DNA from: Bathymodiolus brooksi | Taxonomy: Eukaryota > Mollusca > Bivalvia > Mytilida > Modiolidae | NCBI GenBank assembly: GCA_963680875.1 | Contig: OY804579.1 | Span: forward strand, 20,755,804-20,819,803 | Length of the DNA stretch: 64,000 bases | Direction: 5' to 3' | In this document: positions 37,546 to 49,239 of the stretch, piece by piece | Layout: each line of letters starts with the position of its first letter | Numbering within the stretch: position 1 is the stretch's first letter | Translations under genes and position numbers: made by a program | Notes under the pieces: model-generated | Told to the model about the DNA's origin: nothing | The model's database searches: none | The model's input: only the letters and a program-made list of their open reading frames with translations

Positions 37546-37566
37546 TGTTTGTATGAATAACGTGAT

Positions 37567-37836
37567 ATTAACCACATCAGTCGGGTCAATTCAAAGACTA
37601 TAAAATTGGTATTTGTTGCCACGCTAAGTAAGCAGCATTAAGAAGAAAGAACAAACACTGGTTGGCTCGTAATCAGGATAATGTGTTTTAGTGGAGCGAC
37701 ATGTCTTTCTGCCGACTGCATGTTGGTCTAGTATAAAGCGGATACCTCCATATTATCAAATGTAACTTGTTCTCACCATGACATAACTGAAAAAATGCTC
37801 AGTTGGCGCTAAACAACAATCACTCACTCGCTCACT
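37567..37836 (+). mobile_element. SINE family A fragment
   Basis: Begins just past box B (GTCGGGTCAATTCAAAGACT) and runs through TTGGCGCTAAACAACAATCA and CACTCGCTCACT. Confidence 0.8.
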
Positions 37837-38904
37837 AAAAACGTGATATCTAATTTAGAGTTCACAAAGCATTTCTAGAATAGCCTTCATCAAGTATGCT
37901 CAAAGTGAAAAGATTGGAAAGACAAATAAATTAAAATATTTTAGCAAGAAAACCAGAGCCTAAACAGAATAGCCAAATTCAGCCAAGGTCACATGAGGAA
38001 GGAGAACCTTAGCTTTGATAATAATTACATTACTTAGGAACTGTAATATTTAACTAATAAACCACGTCAGTGCTGAAACACTCAATGTATTTATTACTGT
38101 GTAATTTTATCCTTGAAAATTAGAAGAGATGTCACTTTGTGAGAGAAAACATGGATAAGTTGAAGTTGATAAAGTGAAGTGAACAGACAATAGTTTATAG
38201 ATGACATTAAAACATGGTAATTCTTCAAGAATATATTGTGTGCCTTGTATCACAAAAAAAATAATGTGATTTTGCCTTAAAGTCATATTTAACAGAATAC
38301 TGTTATATGTATCTATATAATAAACAAGATAACTAAACTGGTATTAAGTTCACTCACTATATGAATTAATGCATAGTTCGGTCACTAGTTGTATATTTAT
38401 GATGTGGAATATAGAAATGAAAATCGGACATTAGTTATCCCATAAATACACTATCAACTTCTTCCTAAAAGTTGTCTATAAAAATAAAGTTGACAAAATG
38501 ATCATGCAAAAATAAACAAAGAACTACACAAAACAGTAAATAAGCCAATATGTTTCACTAATAACATAAAAGGGTGGACTGAGCTCAGGGTACCTGTTCT
38601 GTTGAAATTTTTCATAGACATAGCAATTTGTATAAAACATTACAGCAAATCCTACAAAACTATTGAATGATAAATAAGGAAAGTTTGAAGATACTAAAGG
38701 AGTAATCAGAAGCTGTAAATCAAAAATGGACAGACCATATCTTGGCCAAGAGATAATGGTTGACAAAACATTACACAGAAATCTAACATTTAAGTATAAT
38801 GAATCCTACTAAAAAAAATGGGGTGAACAAAAAGATAAACAAGTTTCTTCTCCACTAGTTACACTTGTCCTTTTACTGTTAAGAGACAAGCACATCATAT
38901 GATA
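37837..38904. other. Intergenic, nothing recognised
   Basis: AT-rich sequence without a convincing ORF, RNA gene or repeat boundary. Confidence 0.5.
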
Positions 38905-39018
38905 TGGAAATCATGACACGTACAACCAACTTGTATCATTTCAGTCAAATGCTGTAAGATACGGTCAACATTTTATATTTATCACACAAGGGCAAGATTT
39001 TTTTAGAATTTTCATGTA

Positions 39019-39655
39019 GAATTATTAGTAATAATAATAATAATTTTTATTGATCTAAAAATCCAAAGGATTATCATCAATACAGAACATGACAAACACA
39101 ACTAAGACAACTTTAAGTACACAATATTTGATAACATAATACACAATAGTTGATAACATAACAGCTGAGGAAAGACAGAGTTATCTCCCATACAATACAA
39201 ATGTATAAAATTTCATGTTGCCTCCCATTGACAATTACAGATCAGTAAAAGTGACAGAAAAAATTAAAACCACTGATTAATCTTGTTTTTTAGACTGATT
39301 TAGACTATACAACTTATTGACACCTAATATACACATTTTACATATGTCTAGACAAATTTTATTTAAAGTCGGAGTATAAAAACAAATTCATTTTGTTTTT
39401 ATACTCCGACTTTAAATAAAATTTGTCTAGATCATTACTACTAAATACAAATTTAAATTTATCAAAGTCAGACATATTAATAAATGAAGGCACAACATCA
39501 CAGATATCCTTGAAAAATTCTTCACGACAAGACTAATTTTGAACATATAATAGTAAAATGGAATTCGTCTTCTACTCCAGATTACACAATTTACATATCC
39601 TGTCTTCAGCAGGAGTATTTAAATATCTGCCTTTTTCAATATTTAAATTTAAATT
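39019..39655 (-). mobile_element. 5'-truncated LINE relic inserted in the left arm
   Basis: Reading on the minus strand: EKGRYLNTPAEDRICKLCN and CREEFFKDICDVVP, the C-terminal zinc-knuckle region typical of LINE ORF2, with stops, then a 3' UTR ending in an ATT microsatellite. The right arm of the large inverted repeat has the uninterrupted sequence (GAATTATTCGTATGACTG), so the insertion is post-duplication. Confidence 0.65.
39347..39431. repeat. 85-bp perfect palindrome (40-bp arms, 5-base loop)
   Basis: TCTAGACAAATTTTATTTAA... through AAAAACAAA, loop TTCAT, then the exact inverse complement. It lies inside the LINE relic. No target duplication was seen. Confidence 0.9.
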
Positions 39656-40645
39656 CGTATGACTGAATGAACTTTGATTTAAAAGAAGTCCATAGATATT
39701 GCTCTAGATATACAGTTGGTACTTTCTTCATGTCTGTCAAATATGTAATAATTCAAGTTCATAATGTCAAGAAATCGGATCGAAAAATTACATTTCTGTT
39801 CTCCGTCGGCTTTTCCTTTTAAGTACGAATGATTTCAGGAAGATTCTAATGTTTGCAGCAGAGTTTGATCATTCGTTCTTCATTTCATACCATTTTCATA
39901 GTTAAAATATCTTCAATTTCAATGTAATAAGCCGGTCAAAAAGGGAGGTTGCAATAAAATTGATACGATGAATGAATGAATGAATGAACTAGAGCAGACC
40001 TGTTTACTACTACGTTTTCGCCGTATTTACTACGCTTTTTAACAGTAAATTACGTCCTACGTTTGAACCTGACTATTCTACGCTTGAACAAACATCGTTT
40101 TTTTCAAAATTTGTTTGTACAGAAAGGGACATACCGTGATTGATCACTCTGAGAGACATAGTTTTTAATCGTTTAGACATATCATCACGGACATAAACCC
40201 ATTGTGATAGACCTAAAAAGGACCATAAAACAAGGTGGTGGGGATTAAATTTTATGGCTCTCGGTCACCTGTGCGCCGATTGATATTTTACCGCCAATTA
40301 AGAGATTAGCGTTACCTGTTCTACCTGTTGACTTTTAATAATCGTAAGCCGTAATTATTGCTACTGAAGGATGTATTTTTGACAATTAATTTTGTATCCT
40401 CTTGCTGTTAATATTTGACTGTTTGTTGCTTTTCATTGCCAAAGAATGTGTGTCTTGTTATCGTTTTCGTTTGTTTTAGAAAGTTCTACTTTATGACCTC
40501 GAGCTCTATATCAAGAATTTTGTTGAAACCGCAACTGAACTTTATCTTGTTTAATTTTAATTTCTCATTTTTTTCTTCTGTTGGGTTGAATTCAGTATGT
40601 ATTGAATTATTCGTAAATACGGGCTACTTCATAAATGTATTTTTT

Positions 40646-43600
40646 GTTTCTGTTTCTGTTTCTGCCATGTAATTGCCTCCTTCATCATGTTGAAGATTAT
40701 GCGCATTTTTGTTGAACTAATCAAGTGTGTGGGATAATGATTTAATGGGGCTTATTTACAATTAAAACTACAAATGTATATACATGTACATGTTGGGACT
40801 GCCTGGCGGCTAAAGGGACACAATCCTGGCCTTAAAGGCTTCAGGTGTGTCCAGCTCCACAATGTCTGGTGGCAGCAGATTCCAATCCCTCACTGTTCTT
40901 GGGAAAAATGACATCTTTCTGGTGTCAATACGACAGGATTCTATTTGAAATGCCCTGTTGTGTGTATTTCTAGAGCGTCGACAAGGTGGTATTAGTCTGT
41001 TTTCTTTGGTGATGGATACTAGCTCTCTATCAATTTTGTACATCATCATCAGTCTTGCATCTTTTCTCCTGTTTGCCAAAGGTCTCCATTTGAGTCTCTG
41101 GAGCATGTTGCTGACACTAGATCGGTTTCTCTGGTTGCTGACGACATATCTAGCTGCTCTTCTTTGTACGGCTTCAATTTTGTTTATTTCTGTTTTCGTA
41201 TAAGGATTCCAAACAGTACTGGCATATTCAACCAACGGGCGAACAAGCGTTTGGTAGGCTTGTTCTTTAATCCTGATTGATGGAATTTTCAGGTTCCTCC
41301 TGAGGAATCCTAGAGTTTTATTTTCTTTGGCAGTTATATTGTTTATGTGCTGATCCCACTGCAACTTATTGGTGATTGTTAATCCAAGATATTTAGCTGA
41401 TGTTACTAGCTCTAGAGTGTGACCATGCAGATGGTAGTTTGCCTCAGTCTTCTTTGTTTTATTTGTTACTCTTAGGACATTGCATTTATCTGGATGGAAC
41501 TTCATACACCATTCATTTTCCCATTGGCCGAGCTTATTGAGGTCTTCTTGAAGTGTTGATGCGTCATCTTCATTTGCGATAGTGAGGTATATGATGGTAT
41601 CATCAGCAAAGAGTCTGACTTTGGAGGTTAGTCTTGACTGGAGGTCGTTGATGTAGAAAAGGAAGAGTCCTGGTCCTAGTACTGAGCCCTGGGGTACACC
41701 AGAGTCAACACTTACTGCTTCCGACGAAACTCCATCTAGCACTACTGTTTGTTGTCTATCTTCTAACCAGTTTTGGATCCATCTTGTTGTTTTCCCATCA
41801 ATTCCATAGTATCTCAGTTTATGTTTTAGTAGACTGTGGTTTACTTTGTCAAAGGCCTTGGCAAAATCCATTATAAGTATGTCGGTTTGACGGCCTTCTT
41901 GAAGATTTTTTGAAATATCGTCTACAAATTCAATGAGCTGTGTCTCACAGGAACGGCCTTTTCGAAATCCATGTTGTAGTGGATATAAAATGTTGTTTTT
42001 TTCTGCATGTTGCCTGATGTTTCTTGCAATGATATGCTCCAGGATCTTACAGCAAACAGATGTTAGTGAAATTGGTCGATAGTTTTCAGCTGCAGATTTT
42101 AGTCCTTTTTTGTATACCGGGGAGACATTAGCTGTACGCCAATCTGCTGGTACTTCTCCTGTATCTAAGGATTTTGTGTAGATAAGTTGGAGGAGAGGCG
42201 AGATCTCATCAGCTAGTTCTTTGAGTATTCTTGGTGAGAGGTTGTCTGGTCCCTGTGCTTTGTATGGATTAAGGTTCTTTAGTAGTTTTGTTATTCCATT
42301 TGTTGTGATATTAAATGGTTTCATTGTTTGATGTTTAATGCTAGGGTCCATTCTTTTAGATTTTATAAACTCTTTTTTCGTGAATTTAGAATTTGCTGAA
42401 AATGCAGATTTGAATTGACGGTTAAGTATGTTAGATTTTGAAGCTGGATCACAAAACAGTTTGCCATCCATCATCAGAGAGGAAATTCCTATGTTTTCCT
42501 TACGTTTGTGTTTGATGTATGTCCAGAATTTTTTCATTCCCGAGTGTGGTTCTTCCTCCTTTGGTGTTACGATATTTTCAATATATTTCCAGTATGATTG
42601 TCGTGTGATCTTTTGAGTATGATGTTTAAGTTGGTTGTACTTTTCTTTTGTATTTTGGTCACCTGTCTTCTTTTTCTGCTTGTAGAGTCTTTGTAGCTTT
42701 CTCAGATTTTTTCGAATTTCTGTATTTATCCATGGTCTGCTGTCTTTGACCTTAGTTCTTTTTTGTGGAATGTGTTTTACTGCAGATTTTGTTATTGTTT
42801 CTTTCAAGACATTCCACATATTGGTTACTTGGCAGTCATTGTCCTTGAACATATTTGATAAGGTGTGTTTGATGTTTTGCAGGTCTATCTTCATTCCATA
42901 CCAGTTAGCTTTGTTGTATAAAGGGATGGTCCGTGGTTTTTGTTGTAGCTTGACTGGTCTGAGGTCAAATTCTGTGTATACGATGTCATGGTCCGAGATG
43001 CCTGGTATGGTGTCTGTTCTGCTAACTTTACCAGGATGGTTTGTGAGAATCAGACCCAGTGTGTTTTGTTGGCGTGTTGGTTCTTCCACAAGTTGAGTTA
43101 GAGCATTGTTGTTCAGTACATCCATGAAATCAGTATGTAGATTGGGAGCAGTAGAATTTGGCTTCAAGGTATTTTCCTTCCAATTCCATCCAGGGAAGTT
43201 CATGTCACCTCCTATGATTAATATCGCGTTGTTTATAGCACTGGCTCTTGTTACTGATGTTTCGAAGTTCCTTATACTCTCTTCGTCTGTCACATTTCTG
43301 CGGTAGTATGCGCATATGTAAATATTTCCATTGCCTTTAAAGTTCATTTTGGCCCAGACGAGTTCACAGTCAGTGTCTAGTTCTGGCACATATTCACTGT
43401 TGTACTCATTTTTAATGGCTAGAAGTACTCCTCCTCCAGTACGATGGTTTTTACTGTTCGGGTCTTTCCGATGGAGAATATAGCCCTTCGGACATATTTC
43501 AGAGTCTTTGATGTCTTTATCTAGCCATGTTTCTGTACCTATGATAATATCTGGCTTAATACTGTCGATAACATTTGATAATCTACATAGTTTGGATTTG

Positions 43601-43850
43601 ATAGATTGAAAGTTGATATTTACAATTTTTAATGGTGAGGCACATTTCGGTGGTCCTGCCTTTCTAGTAGGTGTTGATGAATGAAGAGGCTTTATGTTTG
43701 TTCTGTCTGGACTCTGTGGTGGTAAATCCGCAGGCGCGGGTTTTTGAAGCACGGACTTTGCAAGCGCGAGTTTTGTAGTGTTTAATAGTTGGTAAAGAGC
43801 AGACTTAAAATTGATTATTGGTTTATTTTGTGTTTTGGACTTTTACCTCT
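40646..43850 (-). mobile_element. Non-LTR retrotransposon (Jockey/CR1/L2-like clade)
   Basis: A minus-strand element with one long ORF, a 3' UTR of about 140 bp and a terminal microsatellite (CAGAAA repeats at 40646-40668). The ORF is open upstream to a stop at 43843-43845 without an ATG, and no ORF1 precedes it, so the copy is probably 5'-truncated. It sits in the loop of the large inverted repeat. Confidence 0.85.
40810..43752 (-). CDS. ORF2: endonuclease-reverse transcriptase
   Basis: About 980 codons without a stop or frameshift. An APE-type endonuclease occupies the first third: NINFQSIKSK (about 49), GTETWLDKDI (Glu), GGGVLLAIK, IIGGDMNFPGWNW (Asp/Asn) and GISDHDIVYTEF (catalytic SDH). 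The RT follows: VSPVYKKG, ENYRPISLTSVCCKILE, QHGFRKGRSCETQL, LIMDFAKAFDKVNH (first Asp), SGVPQGSVLGPGLFLFYIND, RLFADDTIIY (catalytic ADD). The thumb/C-terminal region ends with WNPYTKTEINKIEAVQRRAA and FFPRTVRDWNLLPP. This enzyme nicks target DNA and copies its RNA there. All catalytic residues are present, so this part could be functional. The marked start is GTG; no ATG lies near it, so the true N-terminus is unknown. Exact clade assignment needs a tree. Confidence 0.9.
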   Translation of the reverse strand: MLQKPAPADLPPQSPDRTNIKPLHSSTPTRKAGPPKCASPLKIVNINFQSIKSKLCRLSNVIDSIKPDIIIGTETWLDKDIKDSEICPKGYILHRKDPNSKNHRTGGGVLLAIKNEYNSEYVPELDTDCELVWAKMNFKGNGNIYICAYYRRNVTDEESIRNFETSVTRASAINNAILIIGGDMNFPGWNWKENTLKPNSTAPNLHTDFMDVLNNNALTQLVEEPTRQQNTLGLILTNHPGKVSRTDTIPGISDHDIVYTEFDLRPVKLQQKPRTIPLYNKANWYGMKIDLQNIKHTLSNMFKDNDCQVTNMWNVLKETITKSAVKHIPQKRTKVKDSRPWINTEIRKNLRKLQRLYKQKKKTGDQNTKEKYNQLKHHTQKITRQSYWKYIENIVTPKEEEPHSGMKKFWTYIKHKRKENIGISSLMMDGKLFCDPASKSNILNRQFKSAFSANSKFTKKEFIKSKRMDPSIKHQTMKPFNITTNGITKLLKNLNPYKAQGPDNLSPRILKELADEISPLLQLIYTKSLDTGEVPADWRTANVSPVYKKGLKSAAENYRPISLTSVCCKILEHIIARNIRQHAEKNNILYPLQHGFRKGRSCETQLIEFVDDISKNLQEGRQTDILIMDFAKAFDKVNHSLLKHKLRYYGIDGKTTRWIQNWLEDRQQTVVLDGVSSEAVSVDSGVPQGSVLGPGLFLFYINDLQSRLTSKVRLFADDTIIYLTIANEDDASTLQEDLNKLGQWENEWCMKFHPDKCNVLRVTNKTKKTEANYHLHGHTLELVTSAKYLGLTITNKLQWDQHINNITAKENKTLGFLRRNLKIPSIRIKEQAYQTLVRPLVEYASTVWNPYTKTEINKIEAVQRRAARYVVSNQRNRSSVSNMLQRLKWRPLANRRKDARLMMMYKIDRELVSITKENRLIPPCRRSRNTHNRAFQIESCRIDTRKMSFFPRTVRDWNLLPPDIVELDTPEAFKARIVSL

Positions 43851-44034
43851 CGTATTGAAAAAAATTAACAATTCAAGTAAACTGTTTTACACACTTGGCT
43901 TGTTACGTAATTCCGCTATAGATGAAAATAATTTTCTTTAAAATTGCAAACAAAAACCTATAACAATCCAAATTTACGTAGGTTAATGGCTATAAAATGA
44001 ACAAAAAGCGGAAAACGAAGAGCATGCTTTTAAT
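43851..44034. other. Spacer in the inverted-repeat loop
   Basis: Nothing recognised. Confidence 0.4.
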
Positions 44035-44112
44035 CATCGTCGGTAACCCACGGTTGATTCCGATATAGAGAGAGAGGAACGTATCGGAATCAACCGTGGG
44101 TTACCGACGATG
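44035..44112. mobile_element. 78-bp palindromic insertion, perfect 9-bp TSD
   Basis: 31-bp arms (CATCGTCGGTAACCCACGGT...) around a 16-base loop rich in GA. GCTTTTAAT lies on both sides (44026-44034 and 44113-44121). Confidence 0.92.
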
Positions 44113-44121
44113 GCTTTTAAT

Positions 44122-45074
44122 TTGTTTCATAAACTTTTTTTTGCTGTATTTTGTCACAAATCTATTGGGTTGAAAGCCAATTAAGATTTGAATTTGAATA
44201 AATAAATAAATAAACTGGTGACATTTGATTTTGGTCAGATACTGTGTAATGTCAAACATTTGTAGGGGTAAAATCATGATAAAGGTTAATTCCTTATTTC
44301 CTTTCACGTTTCTAAACTTTCTGCAGATTAGCCGCTAATTTCTAAAATATATCCGTAAATTTAGTGACTTTTGGACATGTAGTACTTCTTTGAACGATCT
44401 ATTTATAAATATTTTTAATCAAATTCTTCAATGACCGTATACAAATTATTTAGTACGTATTTCTACAACGGAAAGGGTTTTAACTGGGTTTTCTATGAAG
44501 ATTAAAATAAAAAAATAAATACTGAACGTATAAAAAATATTATTGAACTAAAATGTAACATTGAACTGGAAATACGCTTTAAAACGTAACAAATCACGCA
44601 TATCGCGCATGTGTTTATGAAACTTCATTTGTGCACAAGCCAGGTCACGTGTACGCGTGTCAATAAAATACTAGGTGTAGATACGCAATACACAGCCAAG
44701 GTTAAAAATCTTTGAAACAAATTTGCAAAACCCATGATTTCACTGAATTGAAGTTGAATAATCATTTATTATTTACATTTTATTCATCAATTCAAATGAA
44801 CTCTCCGTTCTCGTGCTATTTTCTCGATCTCGGGATTTCATTCCCGGGATTACGTTCAAGGATGTTTTACGTTTTGAGGAAAGAGAAATAAAAATGGTTT
44901 TTTTTTAATTCTGAAGGGAATCGGAGACAGTACCTGAAAAAAATAATTAGGCGATATAAAAACGTAATTTCACCTGTACATCTTATCCGACTAGTTTACC
45001 TGTAAAACGACACACTTGATTACAAGATTAACACCTGGTGTTTTATTGCCCCCTGATCACCGACATGAATTTAA
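44122..45074. other. Spacer in the inverted-repeat loop
   Basis: AT-rich; no gene recognised. An AATAAATAAATAAATAAA microsatellite is near 44198. Confidence 0.5.
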
Positions 45075-46070
45075 AATTTTAATCCCCATCACTCTCCTAG
45101 ACATGACCACTATCACGGTGATTGATCACGGTATGTCCCTTTCTGTACTGTATGACCTAACTCATTGAGCCACCCTGGCCCCCATCTTCAGTAGATACAT
45201 GTAACTAAGGTAGATATTTGGTATGTATATACTGTGTGTATATGCCATTATGCACCAGCTCATGAATCGGAAACCATTGTTTTCAATTTCCGAAAACTAC
45301 TCTCAACATTGCCAAACTACGCTGAACTGGAGCAAATACTACTCTTTAGTGTCAATTGGGGTAAACAGGTCTGCTAGAGTAATAAACTTCTAATGTGTAA
45401 GCAAATATCATCTGAAGATAACAAGGTTCTCGCAAATTTAGACCAGACAAAATAAATGCTAGCGACGGTATAAACACGATAGTCTACACAATATTCACCT
45501 GCTTCCAGCTGAGGATATTAATAAAACAAAGAACTAATAGGGGCTTTTGTGAAATGTCAGCTACACATGTTCTAATTTTGACCGTATCAATTTGTGGATC
45601 CAAACTTCACTTGATCGTATCATAAAGGTGAATTTGACCGTATATTATTTTGTTTTCCTAACACGGATTATCACCCCATAAAATCGTTACGATACCACTG
45701 CGGGTAGTGCTAAATATACACGGAAGGACGGAGAGCTGATTATGCTTTTATGTTACAGTAGTTTTATTTCCTTAGCAGTTCGTTCTTTTGACTAAAAACC
45801 GATGGAAAACGGAAATTTTAATTTTTGATCGGATTTCTTGGTCGTTACGGGCTTGAATTATTACAAATTTGACAAAAACATGAAGAAAGCTCCAACTGTT
45901 TATATAGTGCAATATCTATATATGGACTTCTTTTAAATCAAAGCTCATTCAGTCATACGAATAATTCTACATGAAAATTCTAAAAAAAAAACTTACCCTT
46001 GTGTGGTGGCGTCCATTTGATCCATTTGACTGAAATGATACAAGTTGGTTGTACGGTGTGATCATGTTGG

Positions 46071-46919
46071 ACACCAGTATTAATATGTAAATAAATACAA
46101 ATATAAATAAAACATGAACCCCCATACCAAACAAATTCTAGTAAACAGGAACATCGTTTTTACACGGAAATCACAGTGGACACCACAACACGGAACTAAA
46201 AACGGGCAATTGGACAAAATGAACAACACCATTAAAACCGAGAGTTCAGAAGAACGCAGATGCTCCGGAATACTTCAGAATCCACGTCTGATTCATAACA
46301 CCCGTGGAGTAGCTTATGTCACAGTATCTCTGAAGCCTGGTTCAAACCACTCATACAATAAATATTTATAATTTGGAATGGGGTTTCGTGGAGCATTTGG
46401 CAGGCATAGCGGTACAACACTGTAAGACCACTTCTGCAATTTGAGTATCCAGCAGAGAGAGTGAATGGAGACCCAGTTCTTCATCTGTGGTTCAAATTCT
46501 AAAGAAACACACACTCGACCTATGATTGTCCTATAACTTCCCCTTTCGTCACCTCAAACCATTGAACAGGGAAAAAACACGACAAATGGCTTTATCATTA
46601 TCAACAACACTTTTCTTCGAGATGTGCTCCGAAATATAGTGACCTTAGTTATATCCATAAATTTGACGCATAATTTTAAAAGGTTTATGAAGTCTGTCGA
46701 GGATTATACCAGACAATGGACAAATCGTAGAAGAGAATTGAAGACATAACTATTCTTTCCGAATAGGTTAAAGTCGTTGATGCCATTAAGAATTTAAAAA
46801 ACTTAATAGGTCAACGAGCACTCCAGCAACATCAATCTCCAAGGACCCAACATGTTGCAAAACACCTATCTCAGCTTCATGACAAAGCATGTTGTTATCC
46901 CTTCGGACATATATACTGC
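46071..46919. other. Intergenic, nothing recognised
   Basis: Short ORFs only (up to 85 codons at 46114), without recognisable motifs. Confidence 0.4.
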
Positions 46920-48560
46920 TTGATAAATGGATAGGGTATCGACAATTCAGTTTGCAACCCTACATTTACCCCGACGTCACTCATGGAAATCCTGGAAAAT
47001 AATAGGTCTGTTTTGTATTCATTTGACATTTCGACCAAAGATGAAGAACTGGATATTGCGTCACCCTACTCACAATCCATATTGCATAAGTGTCCTTACA
47101 AACAGTATTATACTGCTGTGTATGTCAAACGCTCCATGAAACCTCTTTCCAAAATATTAAAAAATATTATATCAACGGTTAAAAGTTAGTGACCTAGCTA
47201 CTCCATGGGATGATGTGAATGCGATACAGATGGGTTCCCAAAAAGTCTATGTTACAGTACATATAATTAAGATCACTCCCCTGATACAATTGCATCAACA
47301 CATTTGAATTATCTACCGTTTACACAATTATTCCCCACTATAAAGTAAAAACAAAAGAATTGGCTTAACATTGTTTCATAGAAAAGCCTCGTTCAACAGG
47401 AAGGGACAAATCTTATTTTGCAAAATAAACCGCGCCGATTCTGACAAAAAGTTCCCTGAAACTGACATCATTAAAATGCCCGAATTTTTGCTTGATAACA
47501 TATTTGATATGTTTGGTGGGCGTATTTTCCTACAGACAATTGTCATTCCTATGGGTATCGACCTGCTCCACTCCTTGTCAACTTCATTCACACGAGACAA
47601 ACTTCATGCAGGGGCTTATCAATAAAAACGAAAAGAAACTATCGCGGTCCTTAAATTTTGCATCCCGCTATATAGATGGTATCCTTTAATTAATTCCAAG
47701 TTTGGTGACTTAGTTAATCGCAGCTATCCCCATTGACGTTAAGATAAAGAGCAACACAGACACAGCTAGGTCTGTTTTATTGTTTATGAATCACTGTAAT
47801 GACTTTGCCCCTTGTGGGCCCTCTATTGGACAATAAAAATTCTTATTCTCATTAAAGTTATTCTTAACCTTAACTTTGACATACACCTAACAATTGACAG
47901 TGAATGTCTTAGAATACGTACGACAAAAGAGATGATTTCAAATTTCCCATTGTGAATTTTCCATTTGTATGTAGCAACATTCCAGGAGCACCTCAATATG
48001 GAGTATACATTTCCCAGTATTCAGGAGCTTGCTGTAAGGTTCGGAAGTGTTATAGGCGGCATTATGACTTGGTTAACCTTTATAGAACATCTGTGTCAAC
48101 GATTGATACTACGGATAGATATGTTTGCCATAGTCCCAATCCCATCTTCGTTTCCCTTTTTACTACTTTCCACCGATTTAGCAAAAAGAAGAGTAGCACG
48201 ACGGATGTCACTAGTAGGACAGGAATGCCTACGCTTCCAGAGAACACGTGTGCCCCCCGGTTCTTAGTGGCGTTCGTGTTGCTCGATCTTCAGTTTTCTG
48301 TGGTGTTTTTGTACATCGTTGTTGGTCCATTTGGTTTTGGGTATTGCATGTGTTGTCTATCCGTCTTCGAATTACTGATTCTGACTACCCTTTTGGGATC
48401 TTCAAACCGCCATTTATAGTTCGTGTTGTTGAATCCTTAGTTTTCTGTGTGTTGTTTTGTGAACCATTGTTTGTCTTTTCGCACCTTTTCTCTATGGCTA
48501 TTGTAGTATCATGAGTATTGTCTGTTCTTCGATTGACTGCTTCTGAATATCCCTTTGCTG
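46920..48560 (+). pseudogene. Relic of a Penelope-like reverse transcriptase
   Basis: Pieces of one RT lie in order in changing frames: NRSVLYSFDIS (47000), KKFPETDIIKMPEFLLDNIF with MFGGRIF and IPMG (47450-47560), NKNEKKLSRSLNF and RYIDGIL (47620-47690), NSKFGDLVNRSYPI (47695-47740), then NFPFVCSNIPGAPQYGVYIS and RRHYDLVNLY (47952-48090). The order matches an RT widespread in molluscs and fish that I believe is Penelope-like. The catalytic YIDD is YIDG here. Frameshifts, a retroposon tail at 47770-47865 and lost segments make it dead. The following GTTCGTGTTGCTCGATCTTC region (48250-48510) recurs at 50790-50930 and looks like its 3' UTR. Confidence 0.6.
47770..47865 (+). mobile_element. Retroposon 3' tail inside the RT relic
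   Basis: TTTGCCCCTTGTGGGCCCTC, then GACAATAAAAATTCTTATTC, an RTE/CR1-like 3' UTR with an ATTCT-type tail. A relative lies at 49745-49855. Confidence 0.45.
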
Positions 48561-49239
48561 TCAAGTTAAGTTTTTCTATTTGACATGAATATAAATGTGA
48601 CAGGGTAGGCCTATATGTGTAAATTGAATCCTTTTTAGCAAAGTTGAAACAATGTGTCATGCGAGTTTTTGTCACCACATGGCGTCCGTCTTCGTCGTCT
48701 GTAGCCAACATATATATATATCTTAGAGTTAACAGCTACGATGTAATCGCACTATTGTTGTAGAAAGTGGCGCTAACCCCTTCAAGGTCTTAACATCATT
48801 ATATGCCCCCCTCCCGGATAAGACAGTGCACTGAGGCTCCTACCTCCACAGCCACAAACAGGAATAAAAATGTTAATGGTTGATAAAATTAAACATATAT
48901 TTATTGTATTGGTACTTCCAAGGATTCTACTATACAAATCCTTGGTACTTCCAACAAAACCAGTGTTTAAATCATTAAAAACATGCCGTAGACACCATAC
49001 ATAGATGAGCATGGGGTCCTGTGCTCGTGTGGCTCCCGGGAAACTGCCCAGAGTGCCCATGCGTTTAAGACGGCACTGCGAACACCTCATAATTCATCCA
49101 TTCACCATACCCAACGATACAGTGCTCCATGAAAGGAGGAATACATTTGAATTTTAGGCGAAAGGGTTAACGGTACACCAGGGTTAACTCCCTTCGTTGA
49201 ACATCCTGTTTGCTATGAACAAAACAAACTGCGGCATAG
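48561..49239. other. Intergenic, little recognised
   Basis: A short piece resembling the start of the AGCTCACC family interior (TTTTTGTCACCACATGGCGT, GTCCGTCTTCGTCGTC) lies at 48666-48710. Nothing else was identified. Confidence 0.4.

Larger units (their letters stand above)
38905..46070. repeat. Large imperfect inverted repeat, arms of about 1 kb
   Basis: The left arm (38905-40260) and right arm (45075-46070) are inverse complements in ordered blocks: TACAACCAACTTGTATCATT; ATTTTCATGTAGAATTATT; CGTATGACTGAATGA with TTTGATTTAAAAGAAGTCCA; GGGACATACCGTGAT; and GGGGATTAAA. A CAGACCTGTTTAC/GTAAACAGGTCTG pair (39996 and about 45373) lies within the arms, flanked by CTAGAG on both sides. This could be one large DNA transposon with long TIRs or an inverted duplication. 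The loop holds the non-LTR element and a foldback. Confidence 0.75.
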
